Source: Bradyrhizobium sp. sGM-13 (GTDB lineage: Bacteria > Pseudomonadota > Alphaproteobacteria > Rhizobiales > Xanthobacteraceae). Taken from it: 64,000 bases of DNA. The number at the start of each line of letters is the position of its first letter. Position 1 is the first letter of the stretch. Of the stretch, positions 53,984 through 63,027 are shown in pieces. The position numbers and the translations under genes were made by a program. Where the stretch lies: positions 245,603 through 309,602 of the forward strand of contig NZ_JAGWDK010000008.1 in the NCBI RefSeq assembly GCF_018398875.1, given 5' to 3'. The notes below the pieces were generated by a model, which had not been told where the DNA came from, did not search any database, and worked only from the letters and a program-made list of their open reading frames with translations.

Positions 53984-54541
53984 CTAGTGCTCGTCCAGAG
54001 CAGCGGCGTACCAAAGGCTATTGAATGCTTCTTCGATCGCCCAGCCGACGTTCCTCCCGCGTGATCTAAGCTTGTCGAGACGCTCGAGGTAGATCATACG
54101 CTCGTCAGGAGCTAGGCTTGATACGATTTCGAGAGACCGTTCGTACATGCGGATCAAAGCGGCAAAATAGCCTTCATCTTCCATGCTGTAGGATTCAAGA
54201 AAGCCGAATGCCTCCTCGCAATAAAATATCGACAGTTCCGCTATTCCATCCGAATGCCCAATGGCTTTCTTGTAATCCGCAATCGCCTTCTTGGCTTTCG
54301 AAACCGATACCGACTGGCCTTTCATTAGGTCCGGGGATATCCATCTCGAAATACTCGCCTTGAAGGGCTGGAGCTGATCATGGCCCAAGCCCAAGCGGGC
54401 GTGCAAGAATGCCTGGTTGTCTTTGCTCGCAGTATAGAGGTCTTGCACTAGTCCCCGAAGGCCCGCGCGATCGAAATCTAGGAGCGCGGCCTTAACGTCG
54501 CCCCAAGTTGGTGACGCATTCTTGCTACGGACCACGGCCAC
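53984..54541 (-). CDS. Uncharacterised helical protein (possibly DUF6155)
   Basis: This 185-aa cytoplasmic protein is all-helical by sequence: FDRAGLRGLVQDLYTASKDN, AFLHARLGLGHDQLQPF, SKAKKAIADYKKAIGHSDGI, then FYCEEAFGFLESYSMEDEGY and RLDKLRSRGRNVGWAIEEAF. The opening segment recalls DUF6155, but that is uncertain. There is no signal peptide, TM segment or enzyme motif. It lies just before the integrase on the opposite strand, so it may be cargo of the element. The 54542-54676 gap holds the divergent promoters. Confidence 0.6.
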   Translation of the reverse strand: MAVVRSKNASPTWGDVKAALLDFDRAGLRGLVQDLYTASKDNQAFLHARLGLGHDQLQPFKASISRWISPDLMKGQSVSVSKAKKAIADYKKAIGHSDGIAELSIFYCEEAFGFLESYSMEDEGYFAALIRMYERSLEIVSSLAPDERMIYLERLDKLRSRGRNVGWAIEEAFNSLWYAAALDEH

Positions 54542-54676
54542 GAACCCTTCAAAGATGGTGAACGAGCTTCTCGGCGGCTAAAGATACACGACTTACGCAA
54601 AAGGAGCAGATGGCCGGGTCAAGGATGCCTAACCAGTGACACATGCTCTCCTCCTCTGTAACCGAGGAGTACGACC

Positions 54677-55312
54677 ATGCAGAATCAAGTAAAAGCTGCC
54701 CTGACGCCTGATAAACGGCTGCCCTGGAACAAGGGAAAGCTGACAGGGGCAAAGCCACCGCTGCGACCCAAACACGTCTGGTCAATCCGCACGAAACTCC
54801 AGATCGAAGGCCGCACTCGCGACCTCGCCATGTTCAATCTGGCGATAGACAGTAAGCTTCGCGGCTGTGATGTCGTCGCCATCCGCGTCGAGGATGTCGC
54901 TGGTGGCGGGTACACGGCGGATCGCGCAACGGTCCGACAAAAGAAAACCGGGCGAGCTGTCAGATTTGAATTGAGTGAGCAGACCCGCCAGGCGGTCGAT
55001 GACTATCTAAAGGCCGCCAACAAAAAACCCGGGGACTTCTTGTTCACGGGCCCTCGTGGTCCAGACCGCAACATGACAACGCGCCAATATGCGCGGCTCG
55101 TCTCCGATTGGATTGGAAGCGTCGGGCTGGACCCGAGACTGTTTGGGACGCATTCGTTGCGACGCACAAAGGCTACCCTGATCTATCGGCGGACGGGCAA
55201 TCTCAGGGCCGTCCAACTCTTGCTCGGGCATACCAAGATCGAAAGCACGGTCCGCTATCTCGGCATTGAGGTGGATGACGCCCTCGGAATAGCGGAACAA
55301 GTTGATGTCTGA
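54677..55312 (+). CDS. Short tyrosine recombinase/integrase
   Basis: This 211-aa site-specific recombinase has the catalytic set: Arg in DSKLRGCDVVAIRVEDV, the HSLRRTK box (HxxR), His in LLLGHTKIESTVRYLG and the nucleophile Tyr in the same box. It lacks the N-terminal core-binding domain of phage integrases, but the length is normal for a group of short recombinases common in rhizobial genomes. It looks complete and may be active. No matching attachment sites are next to it, though several tRNA 3' halves lie to the left. A perfect hairpin follows the stop codon. Confidence 0.88.
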   Translation: MQNQVKAALTPDKRLPWNKGKLTGAKPPLRPKHVWSIRTKLQIEGRTRDLAMFNLAIDSKLRGCDVVAIRVEDVAGGGYTADRATVRQKKTGRAVRFELSEQTRQAVDDYLKAANKKPGDFLFTGPRGPDRNMTTRQYARLVSDWIGSVGLDPRLFGTHSLRRTKATLIYRRTGNLRAVQLLLGHTKIESTVRYLGIEVDDALGIAEQVDV

Positions 55313-55317
55313 AGTAC

Positions 55318-55345
55318 CCGGGCAGAGCGGACGTGCTCTGCCCGG
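55318..55345 (+). terminator. Perfect hairpin after integrase
   Basis: CCGGGCAGAGC and GCTCTGCCCGG form an 11-bp perfect stem with loop GGACGT, six bases after the integrase stop. CCCTT follows, but no true T run. It may end the transcript from either side, because the gene on the right is convergent. Confidence 0.65.
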
Positions 55346-55411
55346 CCCTTAACCGCCGCTTTGTGCCACGAGCAGACTTGGCAAAGCTGCTTTTGAGGCG
55401 GATTGGCTTCG

Positions 55412-56257
55412 CTAGGCTAATGCCGACACAAGCCACAGACCCACATGCAGGCCGCGCCCGTCTGCTCCGATATTTGCGGCGAGCGCGTTGCGAACCGCTT
55501 CTGTGGCGCGTATCCGTTGCTCGCCCGAGGCATTTTCGAGGAGCGCAGGCAACGGGCCAGCCTGCGTGATGAACGCCATGCTTTGCGTGGTGTCCTTGCC
55601 GTGAATCGGCACGTTGGTCGCCTTGAGCGCCACCTCGCGAAACCCGGCCTCAGTCAGGATGCCACGTAGGCGCTCCTCGCGCGCGAGCGAAAACATCCCC
55701 GGTGCCAATGGATCCACCGGCGGCTGAGGCGGCACATGCGGCCGTGCAGCCTCGATCGGCACGCGAAACCATGGACTCTCCGGCATGGTCCGAAAACAGA
55801 CGAACACCAGCCGCCCGCCTGCCTTCATGCCGCTGCGGATATTCGTGAACGCCCTGATAGGGTCATCGAAGAACATCACGCCGAATCGCGAATAAACTAG
55901 ATCCGCCCAGCGCGGTTCAAAGGCGTAGCTCGTCGCGTCGGCCAGTGCAAAGGCTGCGTTGCTAAGTGTCGCCTCGGTGGCACGATGCTTGGCGAAGTCA
56001 AGCATCGGGACCGAGACGTCGACGCCCAACACAGCGCCTGATGGTCCAACAACCTTAGCAAAGGCCAACAGTGTGTCGCCGGTTCCGCATCCGATATCGA
56101 TCACATGCTCGCCCGGCTTTGCTGCCGCGGCATCTAAGCTGACGCTCGTGACCGACGTGAAGACGTCACTGATCACGGCTTGCTGCGAAACCCATGAGCG
56201 ACCCATGGTGCTGTTCCAAAACTCTGCTCCACGAGGGTTTGGCGTAGGCGATGGCAT
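55412..56257 (-). CDS. SAM-dependent methyltransferase
   Basis: This 281-aa class I methyltransferase has motif I HVIDIGCGTGDTLLAFA, motif II VLGVDVSVPMLDFA, an acidic DATSYAF segment, and motif IV LVYSRFGVMFFDDP, typical of UbiE-like enzymes on small molecules. The substrate is unknown. ATG 56257 starts MPSPTPNPRGAEFWNSTMG. It is convergent with the integrase and has no clear operon partner. Confidence 0.88.
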   Translation of the reverse strand: MPSPTPNPRGAEFWNSTMGRSWVSQQAVISDVFTSVTSVSLDAAAAKPGEHVIDIGCGTGDTLLAFAKVVGPSGAVLGVDVSVPMLDFAKHRATEATLSNAAFALADATSYAFEPRWADLVYSRFGVMFFDDPIRAFTNIRSGMKAGGRLVFVCFRTMPESPWFRVPIEAARPHVPPQPPVDPLAPGMFSLAREERLRGILTEAGFREVALKATNVPIHGKDTTQSMAFITQAGPLPALLENASGEQRIRATEAVRNALAANIGADGRGLHVGLWLVSALA

Positions 56258-56477
56258 TTGGCGAATGTCCTGGTTCTAAAAAAGGCCTATGGAGTTATCC
56301 TCATAGGCTGCACGATATCTCAGATCGAACGCAAGGCTGAAATGTCCGCAACGGGTCACAAGCGGCGGTCCGGCCGCTCATCTCGTCATGTCCGGTTTTC
56401 CTCTGCGAGCGGCCTTTGCGGCCGCTCAAAGGCAGTTCGGCTGAGAGCCAACAGCAGACTCATGCACCGCATGCAGT

Positions 56478-57414
56478 TCAATGCTTTGCAATGAATGCAA
56501 GCACCTTCTCATTGAAGGCTTGGGGGTTATCAACCTCCATCTGATGAGATGCCGCCGGAATCGTTGCACGTTCTACGCTCGGTAAGCAATGCTCCAGTCT
56601 GTCGTTGATGAGACGGAACATCTTAGGACTGCGCTCCCCGTCGAGAAGCAATGTTGGCGATTTCACCTTCTGCACATCCTCGCATGTGGTGGGCGGGAAG
56701 AGGTCTCGTGATGAGGCCTCGCCCTTTAGTTCCTGGGCATTGTCCATGAGGCGCTTCAGAACGGGAGGTGGGAGTTTCTCGTACGAACCCTGGCCCAACA
56801 CGCCGTTCACAAATCTGCGCACTCCTTCTTCGTCATTGCCCTGCTTGAATGCTTCGCTCGTAGCGATTGATCTCGTGATAGCGGCGGTAAGAAGAGCCTC
56901 TCCTTCAGGTGTAGTTTTTAGTAACGGCATTATGGGCGGTTCGCCCAGCGTCAGACTGCGAATGACTTCCGGGTGATCTCGTGCGACCAGGAACGCAATA
57001 AACGCCCCATACGAATGACCAATGAGATGAACCGGGGGGTAGATTAAGTGCCTTGATGAATGCAGCCAGGTCTCTCGCATGTATGGTGACAGAAAAATCT
57101 GTCGAATCTTTGGGCCATTGATTTGGATAGTGATACCGACGACTGTACGAGATTAGTCGATATCCCTTCGACAATGCCTGAAGCTGTCCATCCCATGTGC
57201 GGTAATCCTCCAGTGTGCCGTGCACCAACACCACTGGAGTTCCTTGCCCGAGTTCAATGTAATGCAGTGTAAGGTCATTAATTTGCCCCCCTCTTGTTTG
57301 CATCTCAGAAGAGGAAGCGCCCTTCTGCTGCGCGAATGACGGACTCGCGACGAAGAACATGGCTGCTACCGATATGAGGACGATGTCTTTCAGGACGAGC
57401 GTTCTCGATTGCAT
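56478..57414 (-). pseudogene. Secreted alpha/beta hydrolase, frameshifted in a C run
   Basis: The N part from ATG 57414 (AGGAGAGTCAT upstream) has signal MQSRTLVLKDIVLISVAAMF, then LHYIELGQGTPVVLVHGTLE and YSRRYHYPNQWP. The C part is in another frame and has VHLIGHSYGAFIAFLVARDH (nucleophile Ser), then SPTLLLDGERSPKMFRLIND and ASHQMEVDNP (His). The break lies exactly at six G on the plus strand (57034-57039). Five would restore one frame of about 311 aa. The catalytic triad is present across the two parts. It is related to the pseudogene at 63028. Confidence 0.8.
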
Positions 57415-57839
57415 ATGACTCTCCTGGTGTTGTGAGACGTGTCGGGGTGCTGGCGCGCACACGACCCTGCGCTGGGTGAGTCACGGCCGGCAAGAAGAGA
57501 CGTCGATCAATTGAAGTGCGATGTCCGCCGACGGTACGCTAGCTAGCCGCTGTCCCATGCAATGACTTTGGCACGTCCGCTTCCGGAGCTAGGGCCAAAT
57601 CTAGCCGATTTCACCGGCCTGAGGAATGATCTCTCGGCTCGACCAATGTCTCAAATGGGTTCAAAAGGGGCCGCGAGGATGTACGCGGACCGATGTCCGC
57701 TCTACTGCTGACGAACGACGTGGTGAAGATCTGAGCCGTCTTCGGCTAAGGGCCTACAACAGACCTCAGCCAAGAGTGCTTGCCACTGGGCTTGTTGTCC
57801 GCAGATGGAGGCTTTGCTGCCAACGTGGTAGAGTTGTCT
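57415..57839. other. Gene-free stretch
   Basis: About 425 bp with divergent promoters for the hydrolase pseudogene and the YdeI-like gene. A few TGTCCGC-type fragments (near 57523 and 57690) belong to the dispersed intergenic repeat. Nothing else is seen. Confidence 0.4.
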
Positions 57840-58418
57840 ATGGTTCGCAAAAAGCAGCAAGCCCCGTTGGCATTTAAGAACGCATCCAGGCTTGGTGACT
57901 GGCTTGAGAAGCACCATGGCACTGCGACCGAACTCTGGGTGCGGATCTTCAAATCAGACACGGGCGTGCCGTCGGTGACGTGGAACGATTGCGTTATCGA
58001 GTCCATCCGCGTCGGTTGGATCGACGGCCAGATGAAACCTTTCGACGACATGTCGTACTTGCAACGACTTACCCCGCGGAAGGTGAATTCCAATTGGTCG
58101 GCCAAGAACTGCCGTCATGCAACAACCCTGATCGCTGAAGGGCGGATGCTTCCCGCTGGATTGGCTCAGGTCGAAGCGGCCAAGTCGGATGGACGATGGG
58201 ACACCGCATACGCGGGCTCAGCGGACATGACTATCCCGCAAGACTTTCTCGACGCCTTGGAGGACATGCGCGCGGCGAAAGCGTTCTTCGCGACGCTCGA
58301 TCGCAGAAATCTCTATGCAATCTACTATCGCCTTCATACAGCGAAGAAGCCCGAGACGCGCGCTAGACGGATCGAGCAAATTGTTGCGAAACTGGATCGT
58401 GGCGAGAAGTTTCACTGA
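57840..58418 (+). CDS. YdeI/OmpD-associated family protein
   Basis: This 192-aa cytoplasmic protein starts at ATG 57840. Family features are LGDWLEKHHGTATELWVRIF, the pair VTWNDCVIESIRVGWIDGQM, YLQRLTPRKVNSNWSAKNCR, a central DALEDMRAAKAFFATLD and the C-terminal RLHTAKKPETRARRIEQIVA. YdeI-type proteins are linked to resistance to cationic peptides and bacteriocins in enterobacteria, but the mechanism is unclear. It appears complete. The frame extension to 57780 is unsupported. Confidence 0.88.
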   Translation: MVRKKQQAPLAFKNASRLGDWLEKHHGTATELWVRIFKSDTGVPSVTWNDCVIESIRVGWIDGQMKPFDDMSYLQRLTPRKVNSNWSAKNCRHATTLIAEGRMLPAGLAQVEAAKSDGRWDTAYAGSADMTIPQDFLDALEDMRAAKAFFATLDRRNLYAIYYRLHTAKKPETRARRIEQIVAKLDRGEKFH

Positions 58419-58609
58419 CCCATGCAGCCTCTCGGAGTCAGTAAGCCATAGCGGGCAGATGATCGGCTGCACTGTGCCGCTTGTGAAGCAAAACCGGCCG
58501 TCGCTCCACCATCTTGATCCGGCATCACCCTGGTCCGCAATGGGTCATTTGCGCCGATTTAACTCGCCTACGGTGACTTCCGGTCTAACCCGGTGAACGG
58601 ACATCTTCA

Positions 58610-58640
58610 GAGCCGGTCGGCAGGTCTCAAAGGGGCCACA
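58610..58640. repeat. 31-bp dispersed repeat, copy 2
   Basis: Partner of 53128-53158 with 27 of 31 identical positions and the same orientation. It lies in the 298-bp gap before the serine hydrolase, next to a GGTGAACGGACATCTTCA segment of the same family. Confidence 0.5.
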
Positions 58641-58716
58641 AGCCGACCTGTCGCGGTGCAGTTCCTGAAGTTCGCTAAGGGCCCACAAACCGAAACGCTG
58701 TCTTGCCACCCGCGGC

Positions 58717-59994
58717 CTACCGAACCTGCGCTCGCAGCGCATTCCAAAGAGCAAACAGCTCAGCGGTCGCGGTCTGCTCACCGCCGAGCGCGGTCTGCAC
58801 GAGAACAAGGTTTAGGTCCGGATCGACAAAGATAAATTGTCCGCGGAGGCCCTGGAGCGAGAAACGCCTGGTGTCTGCGGAATACCAGACTTGATAACCG
58901 TACTTCGCCAGGGGTGAGTCTGTGGGAAGCGCATCAGCAGCCGATGCCGTGAGCCAGTCTGCAGGCACGATATGCTTTCCATTCCAATTGCCGTGATTGG
59001 CCAGCATCAGGCCGAGCCGCGCCCAATCGCGCAGCACCGCGTTGACATAGGCAAACGTGATTTCCTGCCCGGTCGCATCGACGATCCACGTCGCATCAGC
59101 TTCCGCCCCCATTGGCTGCCAGAGCTTTTCGGCGGCATAGTCGGACACGGTTCGCTCGGTGGCAGCCGCGAGCACTAGGCCCAGTACCAGCGATTCAGCG
59201 GACGAATAAGAAAAACGCACGCCGGGCGGGGAGAGACGGGTATTGAACTGCTTCAACGCGGAGAGGCTGCCGGGAGAGCCCGGCTCGATCGTGAGACGGG
59301 CCAGCTTGTTAATATCGCTGGATCTGCTGCCGTAATCCTCCGAGAATGCGACACCTGAAGACATCAGCAGCAAAGCCTTGATCGGTGTCCGGCCGTATTC
59401 GGTGTCCTTCAGGTCAGGGACATAGCTTCCCGCGAGATCATCGACGGACCGGATAGCGCCCTCCTTAACGGCGATCCCGATTAGCAGCGAAAGCACGGTC
59501 TTCGCCATCGAGAAGGACGCTAGGCGATCCCTATCGGTGCGTCCGTACTGGTAACGCTCGACTAGGATCGTATTGTCTTTCGCGATCAATAGGCCGGTGA
59601 CCGGTTGGCGATTGAGGTAGTCGTCGAGCGTCAGCTTGAGTCCGGCGAAGGCATATTGAATGACGGGTTCGTGCGCTGCGCGAGCCAGCGGGATTGACTG
59701 TTTCGGAGCACTGATAGTGCGTGCAGGAAACAGCGTGTCATAGCGGCTTAGCGCGCCTACCCGGCAGCGCTTTTGGTCAACATAGTCGATACCCTTGCAA
59801 TTCGGATATCCGTCCTTCTGGCCAAATTCGTCTGCAGTCGGTCCATCCGCACGAAAGCGGGGACTGGCAGCTTGTGGTGCCGGTTCTGCTTGGGCGAAGG
59901 CGCGATGCGAATTCAGCGTGAGCACATCCAAAAGGAGGGGAAATGCCACCGCACTGGCGACGCAAAGTAGCTGTTTGAAGCTTCGTCCAGTCAT
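58717..59994 (-). CDS. Secreted serine hydrolase (beta-lactamase class C-like)
   Basis: This protein has about 425 aa from ATG 59994, with a signal peptide (FKQLLCVASAVAFPLLLDVL). A longer start at 60033 is possible. The catalytic SxxK is SMAK in DRLASFSMAKTVLSLLIGIA. The second motif is YSS (SYSSAESLVLGLVLAAATER), and LMSSGVAFSEDYG and LRDWARLGLMLANHGNWNGK are family features. Proteins of this type are usually esterases or amide hydrolases of the 6-aminohexanoate-dimer hydrolase kind, not true beta-lactamases. It appears full length and stands alone. Confidence 0.88.
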   Translation of the reverse strand: MTGRSFKQLLCVASAVAFPLLLDVLTLNSHRAFAQAEPAPQAASPRFRADGPTADEFGQKDGYPNCKGIDYVDQKRCRVGALSRYDTLFPARTISAPKQSIPLARAAHEPVIQYAFAGLKLTLDDYLNRQPVTGLLIAKDNTILVERYQYGRTDRDRLASFSMAKTVLSLLIGIAVKEGAIRSVDDLAGSYVPDLKDTEYGRTPIKALLLMSSGVAFSEDYGSRSSDINKLARLTIEPGSPGSLSALKQFNTRLSPPGVRFSYSSAESLVLGLVLAAATERTVSDYAAEKLWQPMGAEADATWIVDATGQEITFAYVNAVLRDWARLGLMLANHGNWNGKHIVPADWLTASAADALPTDSPLAKYGYQVWYSADTRRFSLQGLRGQFIFVDPDLNLVLVQTALGGEQTATAELFALWNALRAQVR

Positions 59995-60235
59995 TGAGTG
60001 AGCACCAAAGCAAATGAGGCTGGGGAAGATCATAATTGACCCTCATGCGTTAGCCAATGTCGGCTTGGGGTCAGACTCGGAAGTATCTAATCGCGCGAAA
60101 TTTCGTCCGCTTCCCCTCAAGGAGCTGACCTAGCCGCCGCTTCGCAGATGGGCGGCTTAGGGCCAGATTCGGACCTCATGCAGCGCAGCAAGCAGGACCT
60201 GTTCGATCACCGCGTCGGCACGGGTGCGCGCCGGC

Positions 60236-61777
60236 TCATTCGGGCAACCCCGCTTTCCGCAGACCCTCAATCATAAGCTTCGAGTTTGATTGTCCGCCCC
60301 GAGCGATGAACGCAGATATTGTAAAGGCGGGATCGCCCTCAAGCGCCCGCGCCGCCGCCTCACCCGCCTCCGTGTCACGTCCGAGATGGGCGAAGGCGGA
60401 CGCGAGAAGGCGGTAAGCTGCCGAAAAGGAGGGGTTGTGACGAAGGGCTTTCTTCCCTGCGATCATGGCCTCGTCAAACCGTCGAAGCTCAATAAGGGCC
60501 GTCCCCATCCCAAAGTATAGCATCGGGTCTACCGGGCTCAGGCGCTTGGCGCGTTCAAAGCTTCGAACCGCTTCCTCCCACAACCCCGCAATTCTGTAGA
60601 CCCACCCTCTGTTGAACCATGCACCAAATGAATTCGGATTGAGCGCGACCGCCCGGTCAGCCATTGCAATCGCACTTTCACCGTCGCCGACCATGTACGC
60701 CGAGACTACGGCAGCCGTTGCTAACGTCTCTGCATCACCATGGCCGGCACTCAGGGCCAAGCGAGAAAGCCGAATTGCCTCGTTGCGCTCGAATTGAGGA
60801 TCAAGCGAGTAGCCAAAAAGGACGTTTCGCATATGACAGGCACCCGCCAAGGAAGCGGCCTCGGCGAACCCGGGGTCAAGCTCCAAGGCGCGATGGAGCA
60901 GTCGAAGTGCCTCGGCCAACCCTTCACGTGTCAACAGATAGAACTGCTGCGCGGCGCGTAGAAGGAGGTCATACGCGGTAAGGTTCTCGGATCGCCGTCG
61001 CGTCGCCATTGCAAGTTCTGATTCAAACAACCTTGGCCGAATGGCCGAGACAACTGCGACCGTGACTTCATCCTGGAGAGCGAAAACGTCTGTGAGGTCA
61101 CGCTCGAACCTGTCTGCCCAAATGTGCGCGCCCGTTACCGCATCAATCAACTGCCCTGTGATGCGAATTTTCCCAGATGCCTTGCGCACAGCCCCCTCAA
61201 GGACATAGCGCACGCCAAGCCTGCGTCCGACTTCCTTGATATCTACGGCTCGGCCTTTAAAGGTGAAGCTCGAATTGCGAGCGATCACGAACAACCATTT
61301 GAACCGCGAGAGCGCCGTGATGATCTCCTCTACCATCCCATCGGCAAAATACTCCTGCTCGGGATCGCCGCTCATGTTCTCGAACGGCAGCACGGCGATG
61401 GAGGGTTTGTCGGGAACCGCAAGCGCGCTCTCGGGCGCATCGCTGGGATTTGGACCCGCAACTTCTCGCGCCTCCCGCACTTGTCCGACGAAACGGAAGC
61501 CCTTCCGCGGCAGTGTTTTGATCAGGCGCTGTTTCTCGCCGGAATCGCCGATCGCGATCCTGGCGGCATTCAGGCGGGTGGTCAGCGCCGCATCAGAGAC
61601 GATGCGTCCGTTCCAGATGGCGCTGATGAGATCGTCCTTGCTGACAACGCGCTCCCTGTTTCGGATCAGGTAATCAAGCAGATCGAACGTCTGGGGTGTG
61701 ACAACGATCACGTCCGTTGCGCGGTGCAATTCGCGCCGGTCAGTATCCAATGCGTAATCCTCAAAGAGATAACGCAA
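60236..61777 (-). CDS. Winged-helix regulator with TPR domain (CadC/adenylate-cyclase-like)
   Basis: This 513-aa protein is read from TTG 61777 (LRYLFEDYALDTDRRELHRA), which begins the winged helix (about 1-100, ending LIKTLPRKGFRFVG). The frame reaches 62086, but the added residues look non-coding. After it comes the family block KPSIAVLPFENMSGDPEQEY and FADGMVEEIITALSR, then about eight TPR-like repeats (ALRLLHRALELDPGFAEAAS, AVRSFERAKRLSPVDPMLYF and so on). No TM segment or cyclase catalytic domain is present. Such genes are abundant in Bradyrhizobium; their ligands are unknown. Confidence 0.88.
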   Translation of the reverse strand: MRYLFEDYALDTDRRELHRATDVIVVTPQTFDLLDYLIRNRERVVSKDDLISAIWNGRIVSDAALTTRLNAARIAIGDSGEKQRLIKTLPRKGFRFVGQVREAREVAGPNPSDAPESALAVPDKPSIAVLPFENMSGDPEQEYFADGMVEEIITALSRFKWLFVIARNSSFTFKGRAVDIKEVGRRLGVRYVLEGAVRKASGKIRITGQLIDAVTGAHIWADRFERDLTDVFALQDEVTVAVVSAIRPRLFESELAMATRRRSENLTAYDLLLRAAQQFYLLTREGLAEALRLLHRALELDPGFAEAASLAGACHMRNVLFGYSLDPQFERNEAIRLSRLALSAGHGDAETLATAAVVSAYMVGDGESAIAMADRAVALNPNSFGAWFNRGWVYRIAGLWEEAVRSFERAKRLSPVDPMLYFGMGTALIELRRFDEAMIAGKKALRHNPSFSAAYRLLASAFAHLGRDTEAGEAAARALEGDPAFTISAFIARGGQSNSKLMIEGLRKAGLPE

Positions 61778-61940
61778 GCTGCCATTCTCCCAGGTAGCCT
61801 CGGGCCCTCGGGAGGCCCTCCAGCGCCGCTGGCCCAAAGAATAAGCTGCCGGTAAGGAAAATGTAAGCCACCTGTTAAGCGCGCCAACGCCTGTCGCAGC
61901 ATCCTCGCTTGGTGAAACGATCCAAGCCTGGACACATCGA

Positions 61941-62163
61941 ATGAGCACGATCCACGGGTCCGCCGAGCTAGGCAAGCAACCGCAAAGCGGCAAGTCTACA
62001 GCCCCCTCGAAAGATATTGGGACGCGTTCTGGAATGCACTTCAGGGGTTGCGCAAGCGCGAGAGGCTGCGAACCCAATTGTGCCACCTGAGCGAAAGGGA
62101 GCTAACGGATGTTGGTATCACCCGCGGTGAGATCGACTACGTCACTTCGAATCGGTCGAGGCG
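61941..62163 (+). pseudogene. DUF1127 small protein, frameshifted
   Basis: ATG 61941 opens MSTIHGSAELGKQPQSGKST, a typical start of alphaproteobacterial DUF1127 proteins. After about 61995 the family pattern continues in a different frame: YSPLERYWDAFWNALQGLRK, ERLRTQLCHLSERELTDVGI and TRGEIDYVTSNRSR. A one-base indel near 61990-62000 explains this. The usual stop after SNR is missing, so the frame runs on into the next domain. Confidence 0.6.
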
Positions 62164-62869
62164 AGATGTCACAACACCGCATCATTCGATAAGATGGCAC
62201 GGCGCCATTATCCTTATGCTGCTCTGCACGTGCAGCCTCGGATTCCCGAGCGAGGCCAGAGCTCAATGCACGGCGAGGGATGGTTTGCAAAACCAACTGA
62301 GACTCAAGAAGACTGCCTCACCTATTATGCCGCAGGTTCTAGTCAGGTCTGCCGTCGATATTCCGGTATGGAAGAAGATTACAGTAGGGAGGTTTTCAGA
62401 TTCGTTTGCTCTTCGTAACGCGTTGTATGCAGTAGGTTGTGGTGTCGGAGGCTCGGCTGGGGAAATTCTTGCTCGACCGGCGTTTACCCTCAGCGCCACG
62501 AAAGCAGACCTGGAGCTCTTTACGGTATCGGCGGCGGAACTGGGCTTTCAAACCGAGACTGCGTCGCTGGGGCAAATTTATGCCCGCGCTCAACAGCTAG
62601 GTTTTGGTCTTGCGGCAGCGGAGATCGCTCCGCACCTGAGGCTTCAATACCTAGATCAGCCGATCGGTGAATTTCTCATTATCGGAATGGAGCCGATCAA
62701 TACATGGGAAGGCGAGCCGGTCATATTAACTGTAGCCAATGGCGGAGCGGGACTAATCCTCATCGGCCAAGATGGCCGAGCTGACGCAGAGATTTCCGTG
62801 GCGTCCCGTTTTGTATTCCTGAGGCCCTATAAAGACGTACCTGCGGAGGCAGCACTCGTCCATCCCTGA
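62048..62869 (+). CDS. Secreted protein of unknown function, fused to a DUF1127 tail
   Basis: The frame opens at TTG 62048 inside the DUF1127 remnant and runs on through a signal-like stretch (WHGAIILMLLCTCSLGFPSE, cleavage near ARA) into a mature domain of about 195 aa. That domain has RDGLQNQLRLKKTASPIMPQ, FSDSFALRNALYAVGCGVGG, LGFQTETASLGQIYARAQQL and EFLIIGMEPINTWEGEPVIL. The real start of the secreted protein is probably near 62160-62216, where no good ATG with a ribosome site precedes the signal. It is either a true fusion or the result of a deletion that joined two genes. The domain is unknown to me. Confidence 0.55.
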   Translation: MRKRERLRTQLCHLSERELTDVGITRGEIDYVTSNRSRRDVTTPHHSIRWHGAIILMLLCTCSLGFPSEARAQCTARDGLQNQLRLKKTASPIMPQVLVRSAVDIPVWKKITVGRFSDSFALRNALYAVGCGVGGSAGEILARPAFTLSATKADLELFTVSAAELGFQTETASLGQIYARAQQLGFGLAAAEIAPHLRLQYLDQPIGEFLIIGMEPINTWEGEPVILTVANGGAGLILIGQDGRADAEISVASRFVFLRPYKDVPAEAALVHP

Positions 62870-63027
62870 CTTGCGACACCGTATTGTGATACACTCCTTG
62901 TTTAAGGCGGGTAGGTACGAGGTACAGAAAACTATCCCGACTGAGAGCAAAGCGGCCTGGGCGACGATTTCCAAGCTCATGGGTGAGGACCAAAAGCCAC
63001 ATTACGTACGCCAGAAGGGAGATCGCA

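Noticed and set aside
58717..59994. True class C beta-lactamase (resistance gene)
   Set aside because: SxxK and YSS motifs fit the broad serine-hydrolase family. There is no typical YAN/KTG pattern, so no resistance claim is made.
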